Below are positions 24,627 through 33,837 of a DNA stretch of 64,000 bases, piece by piece. The translations under genes and the position numbers were made by a program. Under the pieces are notes generated by a model. The model did no database searches and had not been told where the DNA came from. It worked only from the letters and a program-made list of their open reading frames with translations. Location of the stretch: NCBI RefSeq assembly GCF_900566085.1, contig NZ_UPHT01000110.1, forward strand, positions 1-64,000, given 5' to 3'. Numbering within the stretch: the first letter of the stretch is position 1; every line of letters begins with the position of its first letter. The stretch comes from Mycobacterium attenuatum. Its GTDB lineage: Bacteria > Actinomycetota > Actinomycetes > Mycobacteriales > Mycobacteriaceae.

Positions 24627-25592
24627 TCACGCCTTGATCCCCACGATGTCCTGCGCGATGGATGCGACACGCGTTTGGGCAGCCGATACGATGCGCTGCC
24701 GATTTTTGTTGGCCTCCTCGTAGGCGATTATCGCCCGCACATCACCAGCGTTGGTGAGTTCCTTCACCGCCGCCACTGCCTCGTTGACATTCAGATCGTC
24801 ATATTTGCGGATGGGCAGTTCACTGGATGCCAGCACACCTGTCCGGGCACGCGCGGAGTGCAATGCATCGGCAGCTTCGCCCGCGCCTTCCCTGCGGGTA
24901 ACCCGCTCGGCCGCGCCAAGGGCAGCGTCACGCGAGGCAGAAAGCGCCTTGACCGCCACGTCGCTGGCATGACCGCTCCGGTTCACCAGCTCCTTGAGCG
25001 ACGGCCCGGTAGAGCGCAGCGCCTCCGCTGCCCGGTCTACTCCGCGCGTGGACCAGGCGACGGGCAAGTTGACCAGTTTCACCGCCGTACCGGTGGCCGC
25101 CTGTAACGGGGTGCGACGCAATGCTGCCGGACCGCCGAGTGCATCTTCGGCCAGCACCGTGGTGAGCCAATCGACCGTCGCGGAGTGAGCGGTGATCAGG
25201 CGGGCCGCCAGGTTTTCAACGTCCCGCTCCTGGGCGGCCACAGCCAGCGCTTTGATGTAACGCGCGCGATCAAGCAGCTGGTCCTCGAGCGCGAGATCAC
25301 CCAGTAACGCCTCGTCGAACGGTTGGGCCTGTTCAGTAAGCGCCTTGACCGCGGCGGCGGCGCGGCCCAGGAACGGGCCGACGACGTCAGGGTAGCCACC
25401 GAGTCGGCGGATTGCCGTCTCGATAGCCCCAGCCCGATCGCGGGCATTCGCCGCGTTTTGGGTCAGCTCGCGGCGCACCGCTTCGGTACGCGCTTGGGCG
25501 ACGCGGGTTTCCGCGACCTGGATTTCGGTGTTGGTCAACTGAAGGACCGTGCGCAGTTGCGCCACAAGTGTGGTCCTGTCCGATGCCGTCAT
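24627..25592 (-). CDS. Ferritin-like helical protein
   Basis: The ATG at 25592 with GGGAGGGAAC upstream gives 321 aa. The first 150 residues (RTVLQLTNTEIQVAETRVAQ, RDRAGAIETAIRRLGGYPDV, EDQLLDRARYIKALAV) form long amphipathic helices like ferritin-like/DUF892-type bundles. The C-terminal part (DDLNVNEAVAAVKELTNAGD, IAYEEANKNRQRIVSAAQTR) is coiled-coil-like. No classical di-iron ExxH motifs are evident, so metal binding is uncertain. No signal peptide is seen. It is divergent from the small secreted protein at 25883. Confidence 0.6.
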   Translation of the reverse strand: MTASDRTTLVAQLRTVLQLTNTEIQVAETRVAQARTEAVRRELTQNAANARDRAGAIETAIRRLGGYPDVVGPFLGRAAAAVKALTEQAQPFDEALLGDLALEDQLLDRARYIKALAVAAQERDVENLAARLITAHSATVDWLTTVLAEDALGGPAALRRTPLQAATGTAVKLVNLPVAWSTRGVDRAAEALRSTGPSLKELVNRSGHASDVAVKALSASRDAALGAAERVTRREGAGEAADALHSARARTGVLASSELPIRKYDDLNVNEAVAAVKELTNAGDVRAIIAYEEANKNRQRIVSAAQTRVASIAQDIVGIKA

Positions 25593-25882
25593 TGAAGTTC
25601 CCTCCCTGAGTTGAGATCTGGTTCGCGCACTTTCGCATCTCTGAGCGGCTACCCATTTTCTGTCCGCCCCATAACATCGATCTTCGATCCAATGGCGTCG
25701 GACCACCTGCGCGTCGCCGATCGAACTGAATCCGTTTCAGAATCCCACTAATGGGTAGCCCGACCATGCGGCGCCGGGCGTTCGCTTGCGCTGCTTCTCA
25801 CAGGGATTAGAGCACACTGGTCCGAACTTGGTCTCACTAAACGACATTGGATCGAGAACACCCGAATTTTGGAGGGATAAAC

Positions 25883-26149
25883 ATGCGCAAGACCATTGCA
25901 GTGGCTTCTGCGACTGGGGCACTACTGTTCGGCGGCACGGGCGTAGCCAACGCCGCTGTGCAGGACGCGCCCACGCCATCATCGACCACTACGACGTTGG
26001 CAGACAACAACAATGACCAACACGGCGACAACTCGGGACTCTGGGGGCTTCTCGGGCTCCTCGGCCTGGGTGGACTCGTCGGGTTGAAACGGCGCAAGGA
26101 CGCCGGCACGGGTGTCGCCCCCGCCGCGGCCCGGCGGCCAGGAGTTTAG
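25883..26149 (+). CDS. Small secreted WGxxGxxG-CTERM-type protein
   Basis: The 88-aa product has a signal peptide (MRKTIAVASATGALLFGGTG, cleavage after VANAA), a short polar Thr/Asn/Asp-rich mature part, and a C-terminal membrane segment WGLLGLLGLGGLVGLKRRKD with Trp-Gly and basic residues. This pattern is that of WGxxGxxG-CTERM proteins, which are thought to be retained in the envelope by a sorting system. GGAGGG lies 7 bp before the ATG. It is followed by a terminator-like hairpin. Confidence 0.75.
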   Translation: MRKTIAVASATGALLFGGTGVANAAVQDAPTPSSTTTTLADNNNDQHGDNSGLWGLLGLLGLGGLVGLKRRKDAGTGVAPAAARRPGV

Positions 26150-26170
26150 TCGTCTCGTCCAGTCAGCTGG

Positions 26171-26200
26171 CCTCGTCGAGCCCTTTATCGTTCGACGAGG
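26171..26200 (+). terminator. Candidate hairpin terminator
   Basis: CCTCGTCGA (26171-26179) is the perfect reverse complement of TCGACGAGG (26192-26200), with a 12-base loop. It sits 22 bp after the stop of the WGxxGxxG protein gene. No U-run follows, as is common in mycobacteria. Confidence 0.5.
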
Positions 26201-26728
26201 TCCGCTGGCTGGCCTGCCCACAGTCGTTTCAGCGCACCGGTTATCAAAGATGTCGAATGCGGCAAATTGCTTGTGGGCCTAGTTATTTTCCTGACGGTGG
26301 GCCTTCAGTAGCCCGCTGGTCAGCGCCGCCCGTGGCACGAATCAACTTGCTGCGCACCATAATACGCGGTTTGCCGCTTGTCTCGATTATCCGCCGGGAT
26401 TGGCGACCCCGATCTGAGCGGCCAATGCTTCTCAAAATTGCGGTGTCTCGCCATCCGGAGCACGATCCCTTCTTCAAACTCGCGGGCCCCATACCAGCAG
26501 ACGAAACGAACTCGACCAGGCGCTGAGGGCTTTCGTGGCCGGTCCTGCGGGGCGATGTTCGACGTCGGTATTGTGGCGGCGCCAACAGAGTCCGTCCGCA
26601 CGCGGAGGCACGGGGATCAGTCGGACATGGCGATGGCCTGATCGCACGCCCGCGATGGTGTGCGTGCAACTGGCCCGCACGTCCAACCCGCCCACACGAG
26701 TTGGCCGCCTGCCGCAACAACCCTTCGG
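26201..26728. other. Region without a convincing gene
   Basis: Only overlapping short frames on both strands are present, with neither signal sequences nor known motifs. The minus-strand gene to the right ends at 26729. Confidence 0.4.
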
Positions 26729-26935
26729 TTAGCCTTCGCCGGATTCCAGGCTGGCGAGGGCTTCTCGGATGCTCTGGTTCATCTGTTGCAGGCTGGGCGC
26801 GGGAGGCTTGTCGGGCGACTGCTCACAGTTGCAGGTGGTTACCGAGGCATCCGGCTCATCAGCGGCGGCCGGGGCGGCCAACGCTATCGAAGCGCCGACA
26901 GCGATAGCGGCGCTGATCAGCGCTTTTGTGATCAT
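26729..26935 (-). CDS. Small exported protein, 68 aa
   Basis: MITKALISAAIAVGASIALA followed by APAAADEP is a clear signal peptide with an AxA cleavage site. The mature part (about 42 aa) contains a CNC pair (TTCNCEQSPDK) and a QQMNQSIREALASLESGEG C-terminus. This is the typical form of short mycobacterial secreted proteins. The function is unknown. GGAGAA lies just upstream of the ATG. Confidence 0.65.
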   Translation of the reverse strand: MITKALISAAIAVGASIALAAPAAADEPDASVTTCNCEQSPDKPPAPSLQQMNQSIREALASLESGEG

Positions 26936-26995
26936 CTGGCGTTCTCCTCGGGCCCGACAACCGCGACAGGTGCGGCGCGCCCATCCTCGTGCCGA

Positions 26996-27382
26996 TCACA
27001 GCGGTGTGTTGTCAACCACCCAGACCATCTCCGGTGCGTAGACATAGATCGCTGCTGCGACCTCAAACGCAGCCTGCTCCGCGGTCAAGTTCGTCCGATC
27101 GTACACGGCATCGGCAAGCGTCGAGGCCATCAATGGCGGATTGTCTGCCACCCGCACGTTGTCGGCGATCTGCCGACCCAGCACGGCCGCATCGCAGTCG
27201 GTGTTGCCGGAAGTCGCGCCGATCTGCCGGTGTTGCAGCAGCGCGACGTAACGCTTGTCCTGCGCGCTCAAGACGCAGTCCGCCGAGGCTGGCGGTGCTA
27301 CGAGCAGAACGTGGCCCAGCATCAGGGCCGCCAAGATTATCCCGGCGACTCGCCCGGGTGAGCTCAGATGTGTGGCATTCAT
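26996..27382 (-). CDS. DUF732-type secreted protein
   Basis: The ATG at 27382 gives 128 aa with a signal peptide (IILAALMLGHVLLVAPPASA). The mature part contains DKRYVALLQHRQIG, CDAAVLGRQIADNVR, LADAVYDRTNLTAEQAAFEV and CVL/DCD cysteines, characteristic of mycobacterial DUF732 proteins. The function of the family is unknown. It is followed on the same strand by the 68-aa exported protein gene. Confidence 0.75.
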   Translation of the reverse strand: MNATHLSSPGRVAGIILAALMLGHVLLVAPPASADCVLSAQDKRYVALLQHRQIGATSGNTDCDAAVLGRQIADNVRVADNPPLMASTLADAVYDRTNLTAEQAAFEVAAAIYVYAPEMVWVVDNTPL

Positions 27383-27483
27383 TGTCGAACCTGCCAATGG
27401 AGCAGATGCCCACTAAATACTGATACATCTAAGTCAACGCCAAAATGTTGCAGAGTGCTACTATTTGGCCCCCGCGGAGCGCA

Positions 27484-28269
27484 TCAATACACGTAGACGA
27501 CGGCGCCATCGCCGCCGCCGCATACGACCAGCTCCCCGTCCGCGGTGCAGGTCATGGCATAAGACTGGCCGGTCACGGGGCTCACGGCAGTGATCTGGCG
27601 AGGTGTCGAGCCGGTGGGTGCGCTGGCTCCGTAGGCGAGCCGCACCTGTTCGGCGAACTGACACGATGTCGCCGATGACCCGACCGCGGATTGGCTGAAG
27701 CCGCCGGCAGGCCCCGCCGTGCTGGGACACGGCTGGGCACCCTCGGGCAGCTTCACCGGCCTAGTCGTCGAAGTCGTCGCAGTCATCGAAGTCGTCGCAG
27801 TAGCGCCGGAATCCAGCGTCCACGTCGGGCAGCGCTGCGTTTTGAACGCGACGTCGGTGGGCGCGATCGTCACGACCTGCGGCCCGGTTCCGGCGCCGTT
27901 GACGATGATGTCCTCGACGGTTCCGCCCAGTCCTCTCAGCCGCTCCCAATAACAGTCTTTGCCGCCCGGCGAGCGGTACGTGCCGGGACGGATGTCGACT
28001 CCGACCCGGTAGGTGCCGTCGCCCGCAACGGTGCTTGCCGAACCAGCGGGGGTGGTGGTCGTCGGGATCGACACCGTGGTTCCGGGGTATATCGGCGGGA
28101 GCCGGGATTGCTCGCTGTCGTGGGCCGTCATGGTCGGCCTGGCGGTCTTGCCGCCGGTCCCAAAACAGCCGGCCACACTCACACCCACGGCAACGGCAAA
28201 AAGCACCCTGACCGCCATCCTGACCGCCATCCTGACCGCCATCCTGACCGCCATGGTGCCGATACCCAT
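27484..28269 (-). CDS. Putative lipoprotein with repeat-encoded N-terminus
   Basis: The product is up to 261 aa. The N-terminus consists of MGIGT followed by four tandem MAVR units, then LFAVAVGVSVAGC, a lipobox with Cys as the acylated residue. Each MAVR unit contains an in-frame ATG, so five start codons are possible; the last ATG (28218) gives a normal short signal peptide. The mature part contains Thr-rich linkers and SATSCQFAEQVRLAYGA and ends MTCTADGELVVCGGGDGAVV-YVY. It starts 2 bp from the stop of the AhpD-like gene and is probably co-transcribed with it. The function is unknown. Confidence 0.75.
   Translation of the reverse strand: MGIGTMAVRMAVRMAVRMAVRVLFAVAVGVSVAGCFGTGGKTARPTMTAHDSEQSRLPPIYPGTTVSIPTTTTPAGSASTVAGDGTYRVGVDIRPGTYRSPGGKDCYWERLRGLGGTVEDIIVNGAGTGPQVVTIAPTDVAFKTQRCPTWTLDSGATATTSMTATTSTTRPVKLPEGAQPCPSTAGPAGGFSQSAVGSSATSCQFAEQVRLAYGASAPTGSTPRQITAVSPVTGQSYAMTCTADGELVVCGGGDGAVVYVY
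28207..28254 (-). repeat. Four tandem 12-bp repeats in the lipoprotein start region
   Basis: Four exact copies of CCTGACCGCCAT are arranged head to tail at 28207-28218, 28219-28230, 28231-28242 and 28243-28254. On the coding strand each unit is ATGGCGGTCAGG (MAVR). Copy-number change would add or remove in-frame start codons and arginines in the signal peptide n-region. Confidence 0.95.
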
Positions 28270-28271
28270 TG

Positions 28272-29114
28272 TCAGTTGAACACCGTCTGACCGTCGGCCC
28301 CGATCAGGTACCGTTCGGTGCCCTGCTCCACCCTCGGCGCGTCAGCACCTAGCGACACGGCAATCTTGTTGCTGGCGTTACGCATGATGTCAAAGGTCAG
28401 CTCGATGGCCTCCGCGTCGGCGAACCTTGAGCGCACCTCGGCGGCGACGTCGGCGGCGAGGTGCGCAGGCGTCCAAATTAACGCATCCGTATACCGTAGG
28501 GCGGCTTTTGTGCGATCTTCTAACAGAACCGAGGCCTGGAAGCGCTCAATCTCTTCGTACAGCGTTTCCGAACCACCGGAATCCAGCGCGGTGCCCTCAC
28601 GCAACGACTTGCAGAGCCGGCAGTTGTGCTGGGCCGCACCGCGCAACCGGACCAGCTCGGACGTGACCGGATCGAGTGCGCGCATCCGAGCCACCGCGGG
28701 CAGGAAACCGTTGAACAACGCCGCGGACCCATCGGACTCGCGATCCCACCCGACCGGTCCCCGCGCCCAGCCCAGATACTCCGAGCCGACTCCAAGTGCT
28801 TCCAGTCCCGCTCGCACCCGCGGCACGAAGTCGGCGATGAATATCGACACAACGGCACCAAAGGTGTTGTCGCCCAGGTGTTCAAACAGGCGGGTTCGTT
28901 GCTCGGCGGTGATCCCCGAGACATCGACGCTGAACTGTTCGGCAAACTCGGCGACCGCGCATTCCGCCGCTGACTCAGGTCCGTCGACGACAACATCGGA
29001 TGGTAACGGGGGCAGCGAAAGCGCCCGCCCGCAGACCCGCCGGACCAGGCCCACCACTCGACCGTCACCGGGGGACAACGCGACCAACCGGGCGAATTCG
29101 TCACGCACAGCCAT
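28272..29114 (-). CDS. AhpD-like (carboxymuconolactone decarboxylase fold) protein
   Basis: This 280-aa protein contains HNCRLCKSLREGTALDSGGS, where the CxxC pair and the helix that follows match the AhpD peroxidase active site; ALRYTDALIWTPAHLAADVA is the second conserved helix. It is longer than AhpD itself (about 175 aa) and probably carries two related helical domains. It may act in thiol-dependent peroxide or alkylhydroperoxide removal. It corresponds, from memory, to Rv2313c and lies downstream of tldE as in M. tuberculosis. Confidence 0.7.
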   Translation of the reverse strand: MAVRDEFARLVALSPGDGRVVGLVRRVCGRALSLPPLPSDVVVDGPESAAECAVAEFAEQFSVDVSGITAEQRTRLFEHLGDNTFGAVVSIFIADFVPRVRAGLEALGVGSEYLGWARGPVGWDRESDGSAALFNGFLPAVARMRALDPVTSELVRLRGAAQHNCRLCKSLREGTALDSGGSETLYEEIERFQASVLLEDRTKAALRYTDALIWTPAHLAADVAAEVRSRFADAEAIELTFDIMRNASNKIAVSLGADAPRVEQGTERYLIGADGQTVFN

Positions 29115-29155
29115 CTTTCACACGCTAGAACGCACCATCACCGCACAGCAATCGG

Positions 29156-30529
29156 CTATTGCGCCTGGCTGACGGAGGACATGTGGAAGTCCGGTATCCG
29201 CAGCGACGGCATAGCCGCCCGGGTGGCCCAATTCCCCCATTCTCGGGGCAGGGTGACCTCGCTGACGCCGGCCTGCGTGGCCCGTCGCAGCAGGTCCAGT
29301 GGGCTTTCGTTGAATCGGAAGTTGTTGACCGCCGCCGTCACCGCGCCGTCTTCGACGAGGTAGACGCCGTCGCGCGTCAGGCCGGTGAGCAGCAGCGTGG
29401 TCGGGTCGACCTCGCGGATGTACCACAAGGTGGTCAGCAGCAGACCGCGCTCGGTGGCGGCGATCATCTCCGCCACATCAGCCGACCCGCCCGTCATCAG
29501 GAGATTGTCGGCGCCCACGGCGATTGGTGCGTCGTACTTGGCCGCGGTGGCTCGCGGATAGGCCAGCGCGTTGATCACCCCGTCGCGGATCCAGTCCACA
29601 TGGCCGATCTCCATGCCGTTGTCGAACACCGATACCGTCTCCGACGAGTTGCTCACCGCGACGAATGGCGTGCACACCAGGCCGGGCGCCATCGGGTCGG
29701 AAAACAGCGTCAGCGGCAGCTCGGTGAGCCGCTCCCCCACCCTGGTTCCGCCGCCGGGAGCACACAGCGCGGTGCGACCCTCCTGCGCGCCACGGCCGGC
29801 CATCGACCACACCAGATACAGCATCAGGTCGGCTACCGTCGACGGCGGCATGATCGTCTCGTAGCGTCCCGGGGGCAGCTCGACCCAGCGCTGCGCCCAC
29901 CCCAGCCGGGTGGACAGCTGATCGAGCAGGACATCGATTGGCACACCGGCCAAGTCGGGCGCGCCGACGCCCGCCCAGGCACTGGCGTCGCCGCGTTTGA
30001 CGTTGATCTCCACCGCGCCGGCCGGTTGTGTGTAGCGGCGGCGCAAACCGGTCGACGACGCCAGGAATGTCGTCGAAAGGCTGTGGTGCGCATAGCCGTA
30101 CAGCCGGTCGCCGCCACCGAACTCCCGGCTCAGCGACACCGCGAGGTCGGCGAATACATCGATACCCGTGCCGGAAACCGGCGCGTCCCAGTCGACGGGC
30201 ACACCGGGGTCGGCCAGCAGCGGTGCGACATCACCGGCTTCCGGCGCCGAACGGGCCGCGTCCTGCGACGCGGCCACCAGCCCGGACAATGCCGACGGGT
30301 CGACCTCACCTGACTCCACTGCGCCGACGTAGGCACTATCACCCTGGCGGACAATGGAAATAACAGTGACGCTGCGGCTGTTCGAAATCCCGTTGGTGGT
30401 CATGGAATTGCCCGCCCAGCGCAGCGTCACCTCGGTGCGGTCGACCACCAGCACCATGGTCTCGTCGGCGCGGCCACGCTGCGCCGCCTCCTGCAGGACG
30501 ATGTTGACGACGTGCTGGGCAGTGATCAT
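29156..30529 (-). CDS. tldE: TldE/PmbA-type subunit of metalloprotease
   Basis: The ATG at 30529 overlaps the tldD stop by ATGA and gives 457 aa; an earlier in-frame start inside tldD is less likely. The sequence (MVLVVDRTEVTLRWAGNSMT, ELPLTLFSDPMAPGLVCTPF, VTAAVNNFRFNESPLDLLRR) matches the TldE/PmbA half of the TldD-TldE heterodimer. This subunit lacks the zinc-binding HExxxH. The pair degrades unfolded peptides and processes some peptide toxins or antibiotics. It corresponds to Rv2314c in order. Confidence 0.9.
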   Translation of the reverse strand: MITAQHVVNIVLQEAAQRGRADETMVLVVDRTEVTLRWAGNSMTTNGISNSRSVTVISIVRQGDSAYVGAVESGEVDPSALSGLVAASQDAARSAPEAGDVAPLLADPGVPVDWDAPVSGTGIDVFADLAVSLSREFGGGDRLYGYAHHSLSTTFLASSTGLRRRYTQPAGAVEINVKRGDASAWAGVGAPDLAGVPIDVLLDQLSTRLGWAQRWVELPPGRYETIMPPSTVADLMLYLVWSMAGRGAQEGRTALCAPGGGTRVGERLTELPLTLFSDPMAPGLVCTPFVAVSNSSETVSVFDNGMEIGHVDWIRDGVINALAYPRATAAKYDAPIAVGADNLLMTGGSADVAEMIAATERGLLLTTLWYIREVDPTTLLLTGLTRDGVYLVEDGAVTAAVNNFRFNESPLDLLRRATQAGVSEVTLPREWGNWATRAAMPSLRIPDFHMSSVSQAQ

Positions 30530-32043
30530 CGGCCGCCTTCGGTACGGGTGTTGAGCACGTTGACACCACGGAACAGGGCCGACGGACAGCCGTGACTGAC
30601 GGCGGCGACCTGGCCCGGCTGGGCCTTGCCACAGTTGAGCGCGCCACATAGCCGCCAGGTCGATGGGCCGCCCACGGCCTCCATGGAATTCCAGAAGTCG
30701 GTGGTGGTGGCCTGATAGGCGACATCGCGCAACTGGCCGTCCAGACGGCCGTCGCGGATGCGGAAGAATCGCTGACCGGTGAACTGGAAGTTGTAGCGCT
30801 GCATGTCAATTGACCATGATTTGTCGCCGACGATATAGATGCCGTCCGCCACCCGGCCGATGAGATCGGGGGTGCTGAGATCCTCGGGGCCGGGCTGCAA
30901 CGAAACATTGGGCATCCGCTGGATCGGCACGTGATGGGGTGAGTCGGCGTATGAGCAGCCGTTGGAGCGCTCCTTGCCGAGCCGCAGCGCGAACACCCGA
31001 TCGAGCTGATAGCCGACGAACACTCCGTCGCGCACCAGATCCCAGCTCTGCGCGGCCACCCCTTCGTCGTCGTAACCGATACTGGCCAAGCCGAATTCGA
31101 CGGTGCGGTCGGCCGTCACGTTCATCACCGCTGCGCCGTAACGCAGGCTCCCGAGTTTGTCCGGCGTGGCGAACGAGGTACCGGCGTAGGCCGCCTCGTA
31201 GCCGATCGCGCGATCGTATTCGGTTGCGTGGCCGATAGATTCGTGGATGGTCAGCCAGAGGTTGGTCGGGTCGATCACCAGGTCGGTGCGACCCGGAGTC
31301 ACGCTGGGCGATTTGATCTTCTCGGCCAGCAACGACGGCAGCTGCGCCAATTCGTCGGTCCAGTTCCAGATCTGGTCACCGGCGACCAGCTCCCAGCCCC
31401 GGGCCGCCGGTGGCGCCAGGGTGCGCATGGAGTCGAAGGTTCCCGCCGCCGCATCGACGGTCACCGCCTCCAGCGACGGATGTAACCGCACCCGTTGCTG
31501 GGTGATCGACGTTCCGTTGGTGTCGGCGTAGAAGGTCTGCTCCTTGGCGGCGTTCAGCCTGGCCAACGCGTGATTGACGCCGTCTGCGCTCAACAGTCGC
31601 CCGGAATACTCCCGCAGCACGGCGATCTTCTCGGTGGCAGGCAGGCCGAACGGGTCGATCTCGTAGTCCGACACCCATCTGGCGTCGGCGTAGACCGGCT
31701 CCGGCGCCAGCTCGACACGCTCGGTGTTCAGCGCGGCAAGTCTGGTGGCCACCTGCACCGCGCGGCGCGCGGTATCGGCGGCCACCGACGGCGCCAGCTC
31801 GGCGTGGGAGGCGAAGCCCCAGGTGCCATCGACGATCACCCGCACCGCGAAGCCCAGGTCGTGGCTGACGATCGCCGTCTCGAGTTCTCCGTCGCGCAAC
31901 TGGATGATCTCGGTGTTGATGCGGTGTATCCGCAGGTCGGCGTGGCTGGCTCCGGCCGCGGTGGCCGCTGACAGCGCGGCGTCGGCCAACGCGTGGCGCG
32001 GCAGGTCCAGAAAGTCGGAATCGATTCGCCGCTTTGGTGTCAC
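30526..32043 (-). CDS. tldD: TldD-type zinc metalloprotease subunit
   Basis: GTG 32043 gives 505 aa, the length I recall for Rv2315c; upstream codons to 32103 are less likely. The catalytic zinc site HESIGHATEYDRA is present (HExxxH with downstream ligands). The N-terminal RINTEIIQLRDGELETAI and the C-terminal GCSYADSPHHVPIQRMPN segments are typical. It forms the active heterodimer with the downstream tldE. The gene is divergent from uspA, with starts only 34 bp apart. Confidence 0.93.
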   Translation of the reverse strand: MTPKRRIDSDFLDLPRHALADAALSAATAAGASHADLRIHRINTEIIQLRDGELETAIVSHDLGFAVRVIVDGTWGFASHAELAPSVAADTARRAVQVATRLAALNTERVELAPEPVYADARWVSDYEIDPFGLPATEKIAVLREYSGRLLSADGVNHALARLNAAKEQTFYADTNGTSITQQRVRLHPSLEAVTVDAAAGTFDSMRTLAPPAARGWELVAGDQIWNWTDELAQLPSLLAEKIKSPSVTPGRTDLVIDPTNLWLTIHESIGHATEYDRAIGYEAAYAGTSFATPDKLGSLRYGAAVMNVTADRTVEFGLASIGYDDEGVAAQSWDLVRDGVFVGYQLDRVFALRLGKERSNGCSYADSPHHVPIQRMPNVSLQPGPEDLSTPDLIGRVADGIYIVGDKSWSIDMQRYNFQFTGQRFFRIRDGRLDGQLRDVAYQATTTDFWNSMEAVGGPSTWRLCGALNCGKAQPGQVAAVSHGCPSALFRGVNVLNTRTEGGR

Positions 32044-32077
32044 GACTCCACCGTATCCACCACGCTTTAATACACCC

Positions 32078-32950
32078 ATGCGCGCCACGCCACGCCGACC
32101 CACCGCGTTGGCCTACGCCCTGCTGGCGCCCAGCCTGTTCGGCGTGCTCGCTTTCCTGTTGTTGCCCATCCTGGTGGTCGTCTGGCTGAGCCTGTACCGC
32201 TGGGATCTGCTGGGCCCGCTGCGCTTCGTCGGGCTGGCCAACTGGCGATCGGTGCTGGCCGACTCCGGCTTCGGCGGCTCGCTGGTGGTCACCGCCGTCT
32301 TCGTGGCCATCGTGGTGCCGGCGCAGACGGTGCTCGGGTTGCTGGCCGCGATGATGTTGGTCCGGCGGCTTCCGGGCACCAACTTCTTTCGCACGCTCTA
32401 CGTGCTGCCCTGGATCTGCGCCCCGCTGGCGATCGCGGTGATGTGGCGCTGGATTCTGGCGCCCACCGACGGAGCCGTCAGCGCCCTGCTGGGGCGCCGC
32501 GTCGAATGGCTCACCAATCCCGACCTCGCCTTGCCCCTGGTCGCGGCCGTCGTCGTCTGGACCAACGTGGGCTATGTTTCGCTGTCTTTCCTGGCGGGCC
32601 TGCTGGCCATCCCCGACGACATCCACGCGGCCGCACGCACCGACGGCGCGACAACCTGGCAGCGGTTCTGGCGAATCACGCTGCCGATGCTGCGGCCGAC
32701 CACCTTCTTCGTTCTGGTCACTGGAATCGTCAGCGCTGCACAGATTTTCGATACCGTCTACGCGCTGACCGGCGGTGGTCCGGGGGGAAGCACCGAGCTG
32801 GTGGCCCACCAGATCTATTCGGAGGCATTCGGTTCGGCGGCCATCGGACGGGCGTCGGTGATGGCCGTGGTGCTGTTCGTCATTCTGGTCGGCGTCACCT
32901 TCGTTCAGCACCTGTACTTTAGGCGACGGATTAGCTATGACCTCACGTAA
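32078..32950 (+). CDS. uspA: Sugar ABC transporter permease UspA
   Basis: The ATG at 32078 gives 290 aa, matching the Rv2316 length. It has six membrane helices and the binding-protein-dependent permease EAA loop DDIHAAARTDGATTWQRFWR. UspA and UspB form the membrane channel of an amino-sugar/sugar importer with the binding protein UspC. No ATPase is encoded in the operon; in mycobacteria a shared one is presumed. The 3' end overlaps uspB by 14 bp. Confidence 0.92.
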   Translation: MRATPRRPTALAYALLAPSLFGVLAFLLLPILVVVWLSLYRWDLLGPLRFVGLANWRSVLADSGFGGSLVVTAVFVAIVVPAQTVLGLLAAMMLVRRLPGTNFFRTLYVLPWICAPLAIAVMWRWILAPTDGAVSALLGRRVEWLTNPDLALPLVAAVVVWTNVGYVSLSFLAGLLAIPDDIHAAARTDGATTWQRFWRITLPMLRPTTFFVLVTGIVSAAQIFDTVYALTGGGPGGSTELVAHQIYSEAFGSAAIGRASVMAVVLFVILVGVTFVQHLYFRRRISYDLT

Positions 32951-33758
32951 CCTGTCCAACGCCGTGATCTACGCCGGCCTGATCCTGGGCGCGCTCATCA
33001 CGCTGCTGCCCTTCGTGCTTGGGTTGTTGACGTCGTTCACCTCCGCCCACCAGTTCGCCACGGGCACGCCGCTGCAGTTACCGCGCCCACCGACGTTGTC
33101 GAATTACACCGACCTGGCCGGCGCGGGCTTCGGCCGCGCGGCGGTGGTCACCGCATTGATAACGGCGGTGATCCTGCTGGGCCAGCTGACGTTTTCGGTA
33201 CTGGCGGGCTACGCATTCGCCCGGCTGGAGTTTCCCGGACGCGACCTGTTGTTCTGGGTCTACCTCGCCACGCTGATGGTGCCGGCGACGGTCACGGTGG
33301 TGCCGTTGTACTTGATGATGGCTCAGCTCGGCCTGCGCAACACGTTCTGGGCGCTGGTGTTGCCGTTCATGTTCGGTTCGCCGTACGCGATCTTCTTGCT
33401 GCGCGAGCACTTTCGCATCATCCCGAAAGACTTGATCAACGCCGCGTTCCTGGACGGCGCCAACACCCTGGACGTGCTGGTGCACGTGGTGATTCCGTCC
33501 AGCCGTCCGGTCCTGGCCGCCCTGACACTGATCACCGTGGTCTCGCAGTGGAACAACTTCATGTGGCCGCTGGTGATCACCAGCGGCCACAAGTGGCGGG
33601 TGTTGACGGTGGCCACAGCCGACCTGCAGTCGCGGTTCAACGCCCAGTGGACGCTGGTGATGGCGGCCACGACGGTCGCGATCGTTCCGCTGATCGTGCT
33701 GTTCGTTGCGGCCCAGCGGCATATCGTCTCGTCGATCCTGGTCTCGGGGCTCAAATGA
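32937..33758 (+). CDS. uspB: Sugar ABC transporter permease UspB
   Basis: This 273-aa permease has six membrane segments and the EAA loop DLINAAFLDGANTLDVLVHV. It overlaps uspA, so it is translationally coupled, and precedes uspC by about 80 bp. The homologue is Rv2317. It forms the heterodimeric pore with UspA. Confidence 0.92.
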   Translation: MTSRNLSNAVIYAGLILGALITLLPFVLGLLTSFTSAHQFATGTPLQLPRPPTLSNYTDLAGAGFGRAAVVTALITAVILLGQLTFSVLAGYAFARLEFPGRDLLFWVYLATLMVPATVTVVPLYLMMAQLGLRNTFWALVLPFMFGSPYAIFLLREHFRIIPKDLINAAFLDGANTLDVLVHVVIPSSRPVLAALTLITVVSQWNNFMWPLVITSGHKWRVLTVATADLQSRFNAQWTLVMAATTVAIVPLIVLFVAAQRHIVSSILVSGLK

Positions 33759-33837
33759 CGCGTCGCTGCGCCGAGATTGCCGCTCGGGCTTTGGTACTGG
33801 CCGATCCACGACCGTCACGGCAGTCTGGATGCCAACC

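Noticed and set aside
32079..32959. Long minus-strand frame over uspA that extends from tldD.
   Set aside because: uspA on the plus strand is a recognisable permease and tldD has its own GTG start at 32043, so the antisense frame is spurious.
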